Shown: piece by piece, positions 15,872-23,779 of the stretch | Layout of the letters: each line of letters opens with the position of its first letter | Numbering within the stretch: the stretch's first letter is position 1 | Assembly (NCBI GenBank): GCA_021775255.1 | Contig: JAJFIA010000003.1 | Span: forward strand, 124,001-188,000 | Length of the DNA stretch: 64,000 nucleotides | Source: Roseovarius sp. | Lineage (GTDB): Bacteria > Pseudomonadota > Alphaproteobacteria > Rhodobacterales > Rhodobacteraceae | Direction: 5' to 3' | The notes under the pieces: generated by a model | Told to the model about the DNA's origin: nothing | Database searches by the model: none | Seen by the model: the letters and a program-made list of their open reading frames with translations, nothing else | Translations under genes and position numbers: made by a program

Positions 15872-15925
15872 CCACAGGAACGAAGAGGCCCCGGATCTAG
15901 CTTGGGGCGAGACGGAGCCTTTGCC

Positions 15926-16750
15926 ATGCCGGACGCTGTAAAAACCGATAAGATCTTGCTCGAGGTCAACAATATCGAGGTGATCTATAACCATGTGATT
16001 CTGGTGTTGAAAGGCGTGAGCCTCAATGTGCCCAAAGGCGGGATCACCGCCCTTCTGGGTGGCAATGGCGCGGGTAAGACCACCACGCTGAAGGCCATCT
16101 CGAACCTGCTGAAATCCGAGCGCGGCGAGGTGACCAAAGGGTCAATTACCTATCGCGGCAAGGGCGTGCAACATCTGGTGCCTTCTGATCTGGTCAAAAA
16201 AGGCGTGGTGCAGGTGATGGAGGGCCGCCATTGTTTTGAGCATCTCACGGTTGAGGAAAACCTGCTGACCGGGGCCTATACCCGCCGCGCTGGCCGAGGG
16301 GATATAGATGCCGATCTGGAGATGGTTTACACCTATTTTCCCCGCCTCAAGGAACGGCGCAAATCGCAGGCTGGCTATACTTCGGGTGGTGAGCAACAGA
16401 TGGTCGCTATTGGCCGCGCCTTGATGAGCCGCCCTGAGACGATCCTGCTGGATGAGCCAAGCATGGGCCTGGCGCCGCAACTGGTGGAAGAGATTTTCAA
16501 CATCGTCAAAGACCTCAATGAAAAAGAGGGGGCCACGTTTCTGCTGGCCGAGCAAAACACCAATGCAGCCCTCAGGTTTGCCAATTACGGTTATATTCTG
16601 GAATCTGGCCGGGTGGTGATGGATGGCCCGGCGGATGAGCTGCGCAAAAACCCGGATGTGAAGGAATTTTATCTTGGCATGTCCGAGGAAGGCCGCAAAT
16701 CTTTTCGCGAGGTGCGCAGTTATCGCCGCCGCAAAAGATGGCTGAGCTGA
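15926..16750 (+). CDS. ABC transporter ATP-binding protein, LivF type
   Basis: A 274-residue ATPase subunit. Walker A is GGNGAGKTT, the signature region is YTSGGEQQMVAIGRAL, Walker B is ILLDEPSMGLAP, and the switch glutamine/histidine region is LLAEQNTNAALRFA. The last two are LivF-specific forms (LAEQN in place of an H-loop). The ATG at 15926 gives a normal N-terminus (MPDAVKTDKILLEVNNIEVIY); the upstream codons run into the hairpin zone. The C-terminus is longer than usual, ending in a basic tail (SYRRRKRWLS). Confidence 0.9.
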   Translation: MPDAVKTDKILLEVNNIEVIYNHVILVLKGVSLNVPKGGITALLGGNGAGKTTTLKAISNLLKSERGEVTKGSITYRGKGVQHLVPSDLVKKGVVQVMEGRHCFEHLTVEENLLTGAYTRRAGRGDIDADLEMVYTYFPRLKERRKSQAGYTSGGEQQMVAIGRALMSRPETILLDEPSMGLAPQLVEEIFNIVKDLNEKEGATFLLAEQNTNAALRFANYGYILESGRVVMDGPADELRKNPDVKEFYLGMSEEGRKSFREVRSYRRRKRWLS

Positions 16751-16825
16751 GGGCCATGGATCCGGCGCATAACAATTTATTTATTTCAGGTGGCCCGGTA
16801 AAAACCGCTGGGTGAAGGATGGATT

Positions 16826-18046
16826 ATGTCGCAGTTTTTTGATGATCTGGAATGTCGCAGCACCGATGCGCGGGACGCTGCGATTGCCAGCGCCTTACCG
16901 CAACAGATTGCCCGGGCACGGGCTTTGCCGGGCTATGGCAAGGCGCTTGACGGGGATGATGCGGCCAAATTCACCTCGGTTGCCGATCTGGCATCTCTGC
17001 CGGTGTTGCGTAAATCCGATCTGGTGGCGGCACAGGGGAAAGCCGCGCCGTTTGGCGGGTTGAGCCGCTGCGCACCGCACGAGTTTGCCCATATATTCCA
17101 ATCCCCCGGCCCGATTTACGAACCCGGTGGTGCCGCCCCTGATTGGTGGCGCATGGGGCGGTTTTTGCATGCTTGTGGCATTGGTAAAACTGATGTTGTG
17201 CAAAACTGTTTCAGCTATCACCTCACGCCTGCGGGCATGATGTTTGAAAACGGTGCCCGTGCTGTGGGGGCCTGTGTGTTGCCTGCGGGCACCGGGCAGA
17301 CTGAGCTGCAGGCGCGTGCGGCCGCCGATACCGGGGTCACTTCCTATGCCGGGACACCGGATTTCCTGAAGGTGATTCTGGACAAGGCCGATGAGATGAG
17401 CCTAAGCCTTGGTATCACCAAAGCCGCCGTGGGCGGCGGCGCGTTATTTCCCGCACTCCGGCAAGAATATGCTGATCGTGGGATCACCTGCCTGCAATGC
17501 TATGCCACGGCCGATCTGGGCAATATTGCCTATGAAAGTGCCGCAGGGGAGGGGATGATCGTGGATGAGGGCGTGATCCTTGAGATCGTCACGCCGGGCA
17601 CCGGCAATCCGGTGGCCCCCGGTGAAGTAGGCGAGGTGGTGGTGACGACATTGAACCCGGATTATCCGCTCATCCGGTTTGCCACCGGCGATCTGAGCGC
17701 CCTGATGCCGGGCCTAAGCCCCTGTGGCAGAACGAATATTCGCATCAAGGGCTGGATGGGCCGGGCCGATCAGACCACCAAGATCAAGGGCATGTTCGTG
17801 CGGCCCGAGCAGGTGGCGGCGCTGGTATCGCGCCATGATGAGATTGCCCGCGCGCGGGTAATTGCCTCGCGCGAAGGGGCGCGCGATGTGATGCTTGTAC
17901 AGATTGAGAGCGATTGTGACGACACCGCGCGCTATGCCGGGTCGGTCGCGGAAACCCTGAAATTGAAGGGCCGGATTGAGATCGTGGCCAAAGGCAGCCT
18001 TCCAAATGACGGCAAAGTGATAGAAGATCAGCGTAATTATGACTAA
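16826..18046 (+). CDS. phenylacetate-CoA ligase (PaaK)-like AMP-binding protein
   Basis: A 406-residue adenylate-forming enzyme related to PaaK. Typical elements are the N-terminal RARALPGYGKAL and LPVLRKSDL region, FSYHLTPAGMMFENGARAVGACVLPAGTG in place of the Ser/Thr-rich loop, the adenine region LQCYATADLGNIAYES, and a C-terminal domain with GWMGRADQTTKIKGMFVRPEQV. It would make an aryl- or acyl-CoA. It ends the transporter operon, so the transporter is bracketed by two ligases of different classes. Phenylacetate itself is not established, as no paa genes are in view. Confidence 0.82.
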   Translation: MSQFFDDLECRSTDARDAAIASALPQQIARARALPGYGKALDGDDAAKFTSVADLASLPVLRKSDLVAAQGKAAPFGGLSRCAPHEFAHIFQSPGPIYEPGGAAPDWWRMGRFLHACGIGKTDVVQNCFSYHLTPAGMMFENGARAVGACVLPAGTGQTELQARAAADTGVTSYAGTPDFLKVILDKADEMSLSLGITKAAVGGGALFPALRQEYADRGITCLQCYATADLGNIAYESAAGEGMIVDEGVILEIVTPGTGNPVAPGEVGEVVVTTLNPDYPLIRFATGDLSALMPGLSPCGRTNIRIKGWMGRADQTTKIKGMFVRPEQVAALVSRHDEIARARVIASREGARDVMLVQIESDCDDTARYAGSVAETLKLKGRIEIVAKGSLPNDGKVIEDQRNYD

Positions 18047-18064
18047 TTGATTTTGGGGGATTTC

Positions 18065-19696
18065 ATGCGCGTCCTGAAAATTTTAGCGGCACTGATCGTT
18101 TTCATCCAACCTGCCAATGCCGAAAATATAGCCCTGATTTACGGGGATACCGGCCAAAACCCTGAAATGATCAACCCGCCTCGGGCGACGTTTCTGAACT
18201 TTGCATCCCCCCTGAGCATTGCCGGCTTCCGGGTGATCGAGCCTTATGACCGGAGCGCGGAAAACATGCGCAAGGCGGCACAGGAGGTTGTGCAGCTACT
18301 GGCCGGGGGGCAGGTGGACCGTCTGGTGATCGTTGTGCTGGGGCCTTATGCCAGCAATAACCGCGAAACCTGGGTTCTGGCCAATGATGCGGCGGGCGCA
18401 AGCAGCTTTTCGGTGCGCGAAAAAGGCATCGCCATAAATGCGCTTTCCGATCTGGCCGCGCAGGCCGCTGGCCGCGCGGTGATCATGCTGGCGCAGGGTG
18501 CCGAGGTGGCGGGGCTGGGCCTTGGGTTGCAATCCGGGCTGGGGGAATTTTCCCGCGCCGAGGGGGTAACCTATATCACCGGTGCAGCCGACCAACTGGT
18601 TGAGATCACCCGCAGCGGCCTGCTTGAGCCGGGCATGAGCTTTGCCGAACTGGCGCAGGCGGCTCCGGCGGGAGTGGACTATTCCGGCTTTGTGTCGAAT
18701 GATGCCGGGCTGATGGGCGCGGCTGATACGGGCAATGTGGCAGTTGATACCGGGTCGGTTGAACAGGGGTTCTGGCAGGCGGTCAAGGCGATCGACAGCG
18801 ATAAGGGCTATGAGATTTATCTTGAGCGCTACCCGAATGGCCCGCACCGGGCAGAGGCCGAAACCGGACTTGAACAGATAGCATCCGAGCCGGGGCGGGC
18901 CGCGCGCATAGCCGAGCAAAACCTTAACCTGTCGCGGAACAAGCGGCGGCAAATCCAGGGCGATCTGGCCTTGCTGGGCTTTGACCCGCAAGGCATAGAC
19001 GGGTTGTTTGGCCGCGGCAGCCGGGGCGCGATCAAAGCCTGGCAACTGGATCGGGGTTATGGAGATACCGGTTTTCTGACCGGCAATCAGGTGCAGCAGT
19101 TGCGCGGGCAGGCGATTGACCGCAAGGCGCAACTGGACGAACAGGAACGCCTTGCGCGCGAGGAGGCCGAGCGGCAGGACGAAAATTACTGGTGGCAGAC
19201 CGGCAGCAGCGGCAATGAGGAGGATCTGCTGAAATACCTCGAAAAATATCCTGACGGGATTTATGCCGCCCAGGCCAATGAGATGCTTGATAACTATGCC
19301 CTTGAGCGCGGCGAAGCCCCAAGGGCCGAACAGCAGGCCTGGGATGAGGCCATTGAAAATGACACGATCGACGGCTACCAATCCTTTGTGGCTGCATATC
19401 CCGACAGCCGCTACAAAGAGGATGCAACCACCCGCATCAGCGAACTGCAACAGGCGCAGGAACACGCAAGGCTAGTGGCCGAGGCCAAGGCACAGGAACA
19501 AAGGGTTGCCGGGGCCAGATTTTCCCGCAAGATTGTGGAACAAAAGCTGGAGAATCGCGGCTTCAACCCCGGCAAGGTGGATGGCAAATTTACCCCGACA
19601 ACCCGTCAGGCCCTGCGGCAATTCCAGAACAATCGGGGCTTACCCGTCACCGGATATGTTTCCCGCGCCACCATGGCAAAACTGATGGGGCTTTAG
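18065..19696 (+). CDS. degenerate caspase-like protein with two peptidoglycan-binding domains
   Basis: A 543-residue exported protein: signal peptide MRVLKILAALIVFIQPANA, then a caspase (peptidase C14)-like domain (about 20-215), three short repeats of the form YLERYPNGPH (around 240-265, 376-405 and 430-455), and two PG_binding_1 domains (about 290-348 and 485-541). In active relatives the first core strand ends in a G-H-G motif and the next in D-A-C. Here the equivalent positions read VLGPYASNNRETW and VIMLAQGAEVAG, so both catalytic His and Cys appear to be missing. It is probably a non-enzymatic periplasmic protein binding cell wall. The ATG at 18065 is preferred over a TTG at 18047. Its stop overlaps the stop of the convergent oxidase gene. 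Confidence 0.78.
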   Translation: MRVLKILAALIVFIQPANAENIALIYGDTGQNPEMINPPRATFLNFASPLSIAGFRVIEPYDRSAENMRKAAQEVVQLLAGGQVDRLVIVVLGPYASNNRETWVLANDAAGASSFSVREKGIAINALSDLAAQAAGRAVIMLAQGAEVAGLGLGLQSGLGEFSRAEGVTYITGAADQLVEITRSGLLEPGMSFAELAQAAPAGVDYSGFVSNDAGLMGAADTGNVAVDTGSVEQGFWQAVKAIDSDKGYEIYLERYPNGPHRAEAETGLEQIASEPGRAARIAEQNLNLSRNKRRQIQGDLALLGFDPQGIDGLFGRGSRGAIKAWQLDRGYGDTGFLTGNQVQQLRGQAIDRKAQLDEQERLAREEAERQDENYWWQTGSSGNEEDLLKYLEKYPDGIYAAQANEMLDNYALERGEAPRAEQQAWDEAIENDTIDGYQSFVAAYPDSRYKEDATTRISELQQAQEHARLVAEAKAQEQRVAGARFSRKIVEQKLENRGFNPGKVDGKFTPTTRQALRQFQNNRGLPVTGYVSRATMAKLMGL

Positions 19697-20943
19697 CGCC
19701 CGCTGTACCTGTTGGCATCATAGGCGCGCAGATCCAGATTGGGCCGCTGCCCGCTGATCAGATCGGCCAGAATACGCCCGGTTTTGGGCCCCGCCGTCAG
19801 GCCGATATGCTGGTGGCCAAAGCCCGCCATCACATGCGTCTGGCCAATCTCACCAATCAGCGGCAGGCTATCGGGGGTTGAAGGGCGAAAGCCCATCCAT
19901 TCCTCGACACTGTCAAAGGTGAAATCATTGAAATATTTTGCAACCTGCCCACGCAAAAGCCGGAACGGGGCCTTTGAGGGCGGCTTTTCAATGCTCCCAA
20001 GCTCAACCATTCCTGCGCAGCGCAGATCGGCCCCCATGGGATTGACGGCAAATTTCCCTGATACCATCATAAAAGGGTTGTTGGGCAGGTGTGAGGCGTT
20101 TTTGAAATGCAGGTGATAGCCGCGCTCGGCCTCAAGCAGCACCTTGACCCCAAGCTTGTGCATCAAAGGCTTTGACCAGATTCCAGCCGTCAGCACCGCG
20201 CGATCACATGGCAGGCTGCCGTGATCGGTTTCAACCGATGTGATACGGCCATCCACCAGCGTTATATCACGCACCTCGGCCTGCCGGTATTCCCCGCCTT
20301 CGTCGGTGAGTACCTGAGCCAAATCTGCAAGATATTCACCGGGATTCAGGATATGCCCGTGGTTTTTTGTTACCGCCAGACAGGTGATATTATCCTTCAG
20401 GATCGGCTCGGCCTCCTGCACGGCGCGGCCCTCGATCAGCTCCACGTCAAACCCGGCCTTGCGGCGCAGGCCCCAGCCATAGCTGTCGGCCTCAAACAGG
20501 GCGCGGGTTTCATAGGCGAAGGAAAGATCGCTTCGGGCAATCCATTTTTCCGCCCGGGTGCCACGGGTCAGGGCGATATGCTGTTCCACGCTGTCACTCA
20601 AAAGCGGGATTAGGCCCTCAACCGTGCGCTGCGTATCCGCATCATTGGCGTGTTTGATGAATTTAACCAGCCACGGAAAAAGTTTGGGGAAATAGCTCCA
20701 CTGCATGAAGAGTGGCGATTTCGGGTTGAGCATGTATTTCAGCCCGGTTTTCATCACCCCCGGCGTGTTGACCGGCACCAGCGCCCATTGCGCCAGCAAC
20801 CCGGCATTGCCATAAGACGCGCCCGCACCGGGACCATCCTTATCCAATAGCAGAACATCATGCCCGGCGCGGCGCAGCCATATGGCCGTCGAGACGCCGC
20901 ATATCCCCGCCCCGATGACGATGATTTTCTGCGGGTTTGTCAT
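19693..20943 (-). CDS. D-amino acid dehydrogenase (DadA)-type FAD oxidoreductase
   Basis: A 416-residue flavoprotein of the DAO family. The FAD-binding VIGAGICGVSTAIWLRRAGHDVLLLDKD opens the protein, ASYGNAGLLAQW follows, and the C-terminal GFGHQHIGLTAGPKTGRILADLI closes the FAD site. Lengths and motifs match small DadA-like subunits that oxidise D-amino acids to 2-oxo acids and pass electrons to the respiratory chain. A related imino-acid specificity (for example hydroxyproline or glycine-type oxidases) cannot be excluded. It is monocistronic, with a perfect TCACATATGTGA palindrome 25 bp upstream of its start as a likely operator. Confidence 0.85.
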   Translation of the reverse strand: MTNPQKIIVIGAGICGVSTAIWLRRAGHDVLLLDKDGPGAGASYGNAGLLAQWALVPVNTPGVMKTGLKYMLNPKSPLFMQWSYFPKLFPWLVKFIKHANDADTQRTVEGLIPLLSDSVEQHIALTRGTRAEKWIARSDLSFAYETRALFEADSYGWGLRRKAGFDVELIEGRAVQEAEPILKDNITCLAVTKNHGHILNPGEYLADLAQVLTDEGGEYRQAEVRDITLVDGRITSVETDHGSLPCDRAVLTAGIWSKPLMHKLGVKVLLEAERGYHLHFKNASHLPNNPFMMVSGKFAVNPMGADLRCAGMVELGSIEKPPSKAPFRLLRGQVAKYFNDFTFDSVEEWMGFRPSTPDSLPLIGEIGQTHVMAGFGHQHIGLTAGPKTGRILADLISGQRPNLDLRAYDANRYSGR

Positions 20944-20967
20944 GTGGCGGTTACCTTTTGGGTTATC

Positions 20968-20979
20968 TCACATATGTGA
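20968..20979. promoter_or_regulatory. palindromic operator candidate upstream of the DadA-like gene
   Basis: The perfect 12-bp dyad TCACATATGTGA lies 25 bp upstream of the oxidase start, in its promoter region. The protein that would bind is not identified. Confidence 0.4.
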
Positions 20980-21028
20980 TTCCATATTGTTGAGCCGTTT
21001 GACAGCAAAATTTTACCCTGCAGCAACA

Positions 21029-21054
21029 TAAAAAGCCCCGCATAAAAGCGAGGC
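21029..21054 (-). terminator. rho-independent terminator of rpmJ
   Basis: On the minus strand GCCTCGC-TTTTAT-GCGGGGC (one G-T pair) is followed by TTTTTAT. It sits about 30 bp past the rpmJ stop. Confidence 0.8.
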
Positions 21055-21086
21055 AATTCAATCTCATAACCCGTAAAACCAGTATC

Positions 21087-21212
21087 TTAACCCTGACGGG
21101 CTTTGAACCTTGGGTTGGTTTTGTTGATCACGTAAACGCGGCCTTTGCGGCGCACGATGCGGCAGTCGCGGTGCCGGCCTTTAAGTGATCGGAGCGAATT
21201 GCGAACCTTCAT
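21087..21212 (-). CDS. rpmJ: 50S ribosomal protein L36
   Basis: A 41-residue, highly basic protein reading [18 protein letters not shown] and ending [12 protein letters not shown], which is the alphaproteobacterial L36. It is the zinc-free paralogue type: only one cysteine remains where the classic L36 has a C-C-C-H zinc site. GGAGAAGACG gives the ribosome site directly upstream. It is a component of the large ribosomal subunit. It stands alone with its own terminator, next to tRNA-Val. Confidence 0.95.
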   Translation of the reverse strand: MKVRNSLRSLKGRHRDCRIVRRKGRVYVINKTNPRFKARQG

Positions 21213-21293
21213 CGTCTTCTCCTCATTTCCTCAAAGCGCGGGCGGGCGCGCCTTATATTGCGGGTGCCGCGCCAAAGCGAGGCCGTGAATTCA

Positions 21294-21368
21294 TGGTGGG
21301 CGATACAAGGATCGAACTTGTGACCCCTTCGATGTCAACGAAGTGCTCTACCGCTGAGCTAATCGCCC
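21294..21368 (-). tRNA. tRNA-Val (anticodon GAC)
   Basis: A 75-base cloverleaf on the minus strand with acceptor stem GGGCGAT/ATCGCCC, an anticodon arm CTTCG-TTGACAT-CGAAG giving anticodon GAC, the T-arm GTTCGATCC, and an encoded CCA end. It reads GUC/GUU valine codons. Confidence 0.95.
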
Positions 21369-21511
21369 ATGAATGCCTGCGCGCCCTTGCCCCCGAATGA
21401 ACGAGGGCGCGGAAGACCGCGCCGGTTGGGCGTTCTATAAAAGGAGTCGGCAAGCGGATCAAGGGCTTTTAGATTGGCAAATTTTGTCTATGTTGGGGAA
21501 AGATCGGAGAA

Positions 21512-22378
21512 ATGATGCCAAACGCCGCTTATCATCTTGCAAAGCCTGCGCCACGCAGCACAAGCGTTGTGTTTGCCTCGCCCCATAGCGGGCGGGACTA
21601 TCCCAAGTCTTTTCTGCATCAAACCACGCTTAACCAGCATTCGGTGCGCAGCTCGGAAGATGCCTTTGTGGACCGGTTGTTTGCAGATGCGCCAAAATAC
21701 GGCGCGCCACTGATCACAGCCGGGGTGCCGCGTGCGTTTGTGGATATGAACCGCAGTTGCGATGAGCTTGACCCGGCTTTGATCGAAGGGGTGCGCCGCG
21801 CCGGGCATAATCCGCGTGTGGCCTCGGGGCTGGGTGTGATCCCGCGGGTTGTGGCCAATGGCCAGGCGATTTATGCGGGTAAAATAACGGCTGCCGAGGC
21901 CGAACGGCGCATCACCCACTATTGGCGGCCCTATCATGAGGCGCTGCAAACCCAGTTGAATCAGGCCTATATGCTGTTTGGCCGGGCGATTCTGGTGGAT
22001 TGCCATTCGATGCCGCATGAGGCGATGGATGCCATTGCGCGCTCTGGCAGGCACCGCCCTGAGATTGTGTTGGGGGATCGTTTTGGCACGACCGCAGGCG
22101 AAGATATTGTTGAGGGGATTGAAGCCGCGTTTGTCGCGGCGGGGTTGGTGGTAACACGCAACACGCCCTTTGCCGGGGCCTATATCGCCCAGCAATATGG
22201 CCGCCCGGCCCTGGGCCGTCATGCGGTGCAGATCGAGATTGACCGGGCCCTTTACATGAATGAACGACTGGTGCGGCCAAATGGAAATTTCACAGCCTTT
22301 CAACGGGTTCTGAATGAGGTGATCCCGCTGATTGCCGCGATTGGCCGCCCTATGGATCAATCATTGGCGGCGGAATAG
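21512..22378 (+). CDS. N-formylglutamate amidohydrolase family protein
   Basis: A 288-residue zinc hydrolase of the HutG/N-formylglutamate amidohydrolase family. Key features are FASPHSGRDYP (SPHSG at 23-27), FVDMNRSCDELDP and ILVDCHSMPHEAMD, which supply metal ligands and the catalytic region. It hydrolyses N-formylglutamate, or a related N-acyl amino acid, to formate and glutamate. No other hut genes are visible, so a role in histidine breakdown is not supported by context. Two ATGs stand in tandem at 21512 and 21515; either could be used. It converges on dinB with 10 bp between the stops. Confidence 0.88.
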   Translation: MMPNAAYHLAKPAPRSTSVVFASPHSGRDYPKSFLHQTTLNQHSVRSSEDAFVDRLFADAPKYGAPLITAGVPRAFVDMNRSCDELDPALIEGVRRAGHNPRVASGLGVIPRVVANGQAIYAGKITAAEAERRITHYWRPYHEALQTQLNQAYMLFGRAILVDCHSMPHEAMDAIARSGRHRPEIVLGDRFGTTAGEDIVEGIEAAFVAAGLVVTRNTPFAGAYIAQQYGRPALGRHAVQIEIDRALYMNERLVRPNGNFTAFQRVLNEVIPLIAAIGRPMDQSLAAE

Positions 22379-22388
22379 AGCGGGGCGA

Positions 22389-23642
22389 TTACCGTAAAGC
22401 ACGGCCTTTGCGGATGGCGTCGGGGCCGAATTTACGGCGGATATCATCGGTGGCTTTTTCTGTTTTGCGGCGCTGGCTGGCATTTGGATCCAGCAGATCA
22501 CCAGACAGGTCTGCCCCTGATTCGGGGATCAGATCAGAGATCCCAACACCGATCAGACGATAGGGCGTGCCCGGTTCGACCTGCGCCATCAGGTCGGCAG
22601 CGGTGCGGTAGATCGTATCGGCAAACTGGGTCGCGTCGCGCAGGGAAAGGCGGCGGCTGATCAGGGAGTGATCCGCGCGCTTGAGCTTGAGCATGATCAC
22701 GCGCCCGGCAAGCTGACGGGCTTTGGCGCGGTCTGCAACCTGCTCGGACAGGCGCCAGATATGGCCGTCCAATATATCCGCATTGTGGGTATCTTCGGAA
22801 AATGTAATCTCCTTGGATATTGATTTTACCGGGGAATTTGCAGATATGCGGCGATGATCCTGCCCCCGCGCCAGATGCCAGAGCCGGTCACCCATCGCGC
22901 CAAACCGGGCAGTAAGATCGGCACTGTCCCAGCGCAGAAGGTCGGCGAAGGTACGGATGCCCGCGGCCTCCAATGCGGTGCGTGTGGCTTGGCCTACGCC
23001 CCAGATCAGGCCGACGGGTTTGTCACGCAAAAAGCTGTCTGTCTGGGATTTACCAATCACCGAAAACCCGTGGGGCTTGTCGAGGTCCGAGGCGACCTTG
23101 GCCAGAAATTTGTTGTGTGACAAGCCGATAGACCCGGTGAGGCCCAGTTCGGACCGCATTCTGAGGATGAGTTTTGCCAGCATTATGGGGGGGGGAAGCC
23201 CGTGCAGGCGTTCGGTGCCGGTGAGGTCAAGAAAAGCCTCGTCAAGCGAGAGCGGCTCAATCGCAGGGGTCAGTTCAAGCATCATCGCACGAATGGCGCG
23301 CGAGGCATCGGCATAGGCCTGCATCCGGGGGCGGATCACCACCGCTTCAGGGCATAATTTCAACGCCTGAAACATCGGCATGGCGGAATGCACACCGCGA
23401 ATTCTTGCAATATAACAAGCGGTTGAGACAACACCGCGGCGCCCGCCGCCGATAATCACCGGCTTGTCCACGAGATCAGGATTATCGCGTTTTTCCACAC
23501 TTGCATAAAACGCATCGCAATCCATATGGGCGATTTTGAGGTCAAACAGTTCCTCATTGGCAATCACCAGAGGGCTGCGGCAGGCGGGGCAGCGGGGGCC
23601 GGTTTCAAAACTTGTCAGACAATCGCGGCACAGGGCGGGCAT
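22389..23642 (-). CDS. dinB: DNA polymerase IV (Y-family) with N-terminal zinc ribbon
   Basis: A 417-residue translesion polymerase. The N-terminus MPALCRDC..CPAC supplies four cysteines (C5, C8, C18, C21) of a zinc ribbon not present in E. coli DinB. The catalytic core follows: IAHMDCDAFYASVEKRDNP (D41) and PLSLDEAFLDLTG with the acidic pair, then the helix-hairpin-helix region GVGQATRTALEAAGI and the little-finger domain. It inserts nucleotides opposite damaged bases. The start at 23642 keeps the cysteine cluster whole; the 13 codons further upstream lie in the leader. Three TTGTACAA sites just upstream suggest a dedicated repressor. Confidence 0.92.
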   Translation of the reverse strand: MPALCRDCLTSFETGPRCPACRSPLVIANEELFDLKIAHMDCDAFYASVEKRDNPDLVDKPVIIGGGRRGVVSTACYIARIRGVHSAMPMFQALKLCPEAVVIRPRMQAYADASRAIRAMMLELTPAIEPLSLDEAFLDLTGTERLHGLPPPIMLAKLILRMRSELGLTGSIGLSHNKFLAKVASDLDKPHGFSVIGKSQTDSFLRDKPVGLIWGVGQATRTALEAAGIRTFADLLRWDSADLTARFGAMGDRLWHLARGQDHRRISANSPVKSISKEITFSEDTHNADILDGHIWRLSEQVADRAKARQLAGRVIMLKLKRADHSLISRRLSLRDATQFADTIYRTAADLMAQVEPGTPYRLIGVGISDLIPESGADLSGDLLDPNASQRRKTEKATDDIRRKFGPDAIRKGRALR

Positions 23643-23664
23643 CGGGCTTGAGCCTTGGAAAATG

Positions 23665-23703
23665 TTGTACAACTTGTACAAAATATACGGGTGTTTTGTA
23701 CAA
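23665..23703. promoter_or_regulatory. triple TTGTACAA operator upstream of dinB
   Basis: Perfect 8-bp palindromes TTGTACAA occur at 23665-23672, 23674-23681 and 23696-23703, with centres 9 and 22 bp apart, starting 23 bp upstream of the dinB ATG. This is not the GTTC-N7-GTTC form of alphaproteobacterial LexA sites. Confidence 0.55.
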
Positions 23704-23779
23704 TATGCGGTTTTTGAGACGGTATCAGAGTGAGTTTAGCCAATCCGGGTGGAACAGAACAGGAATATTCAGATAATTT

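Noticed and set aside
18047-18064. TTG start for the caspase-like protein
   Set aside because: It directly follows the previous stop and would place six residues ahead of an otherwise clean signal peptide; the ATG at 18065 is better.
23665-23703. LexA box upstream of dinB
   Set aside because: No GTTC-N7-GTTC spacing is present; the TTGTACAA sites are a different motif.
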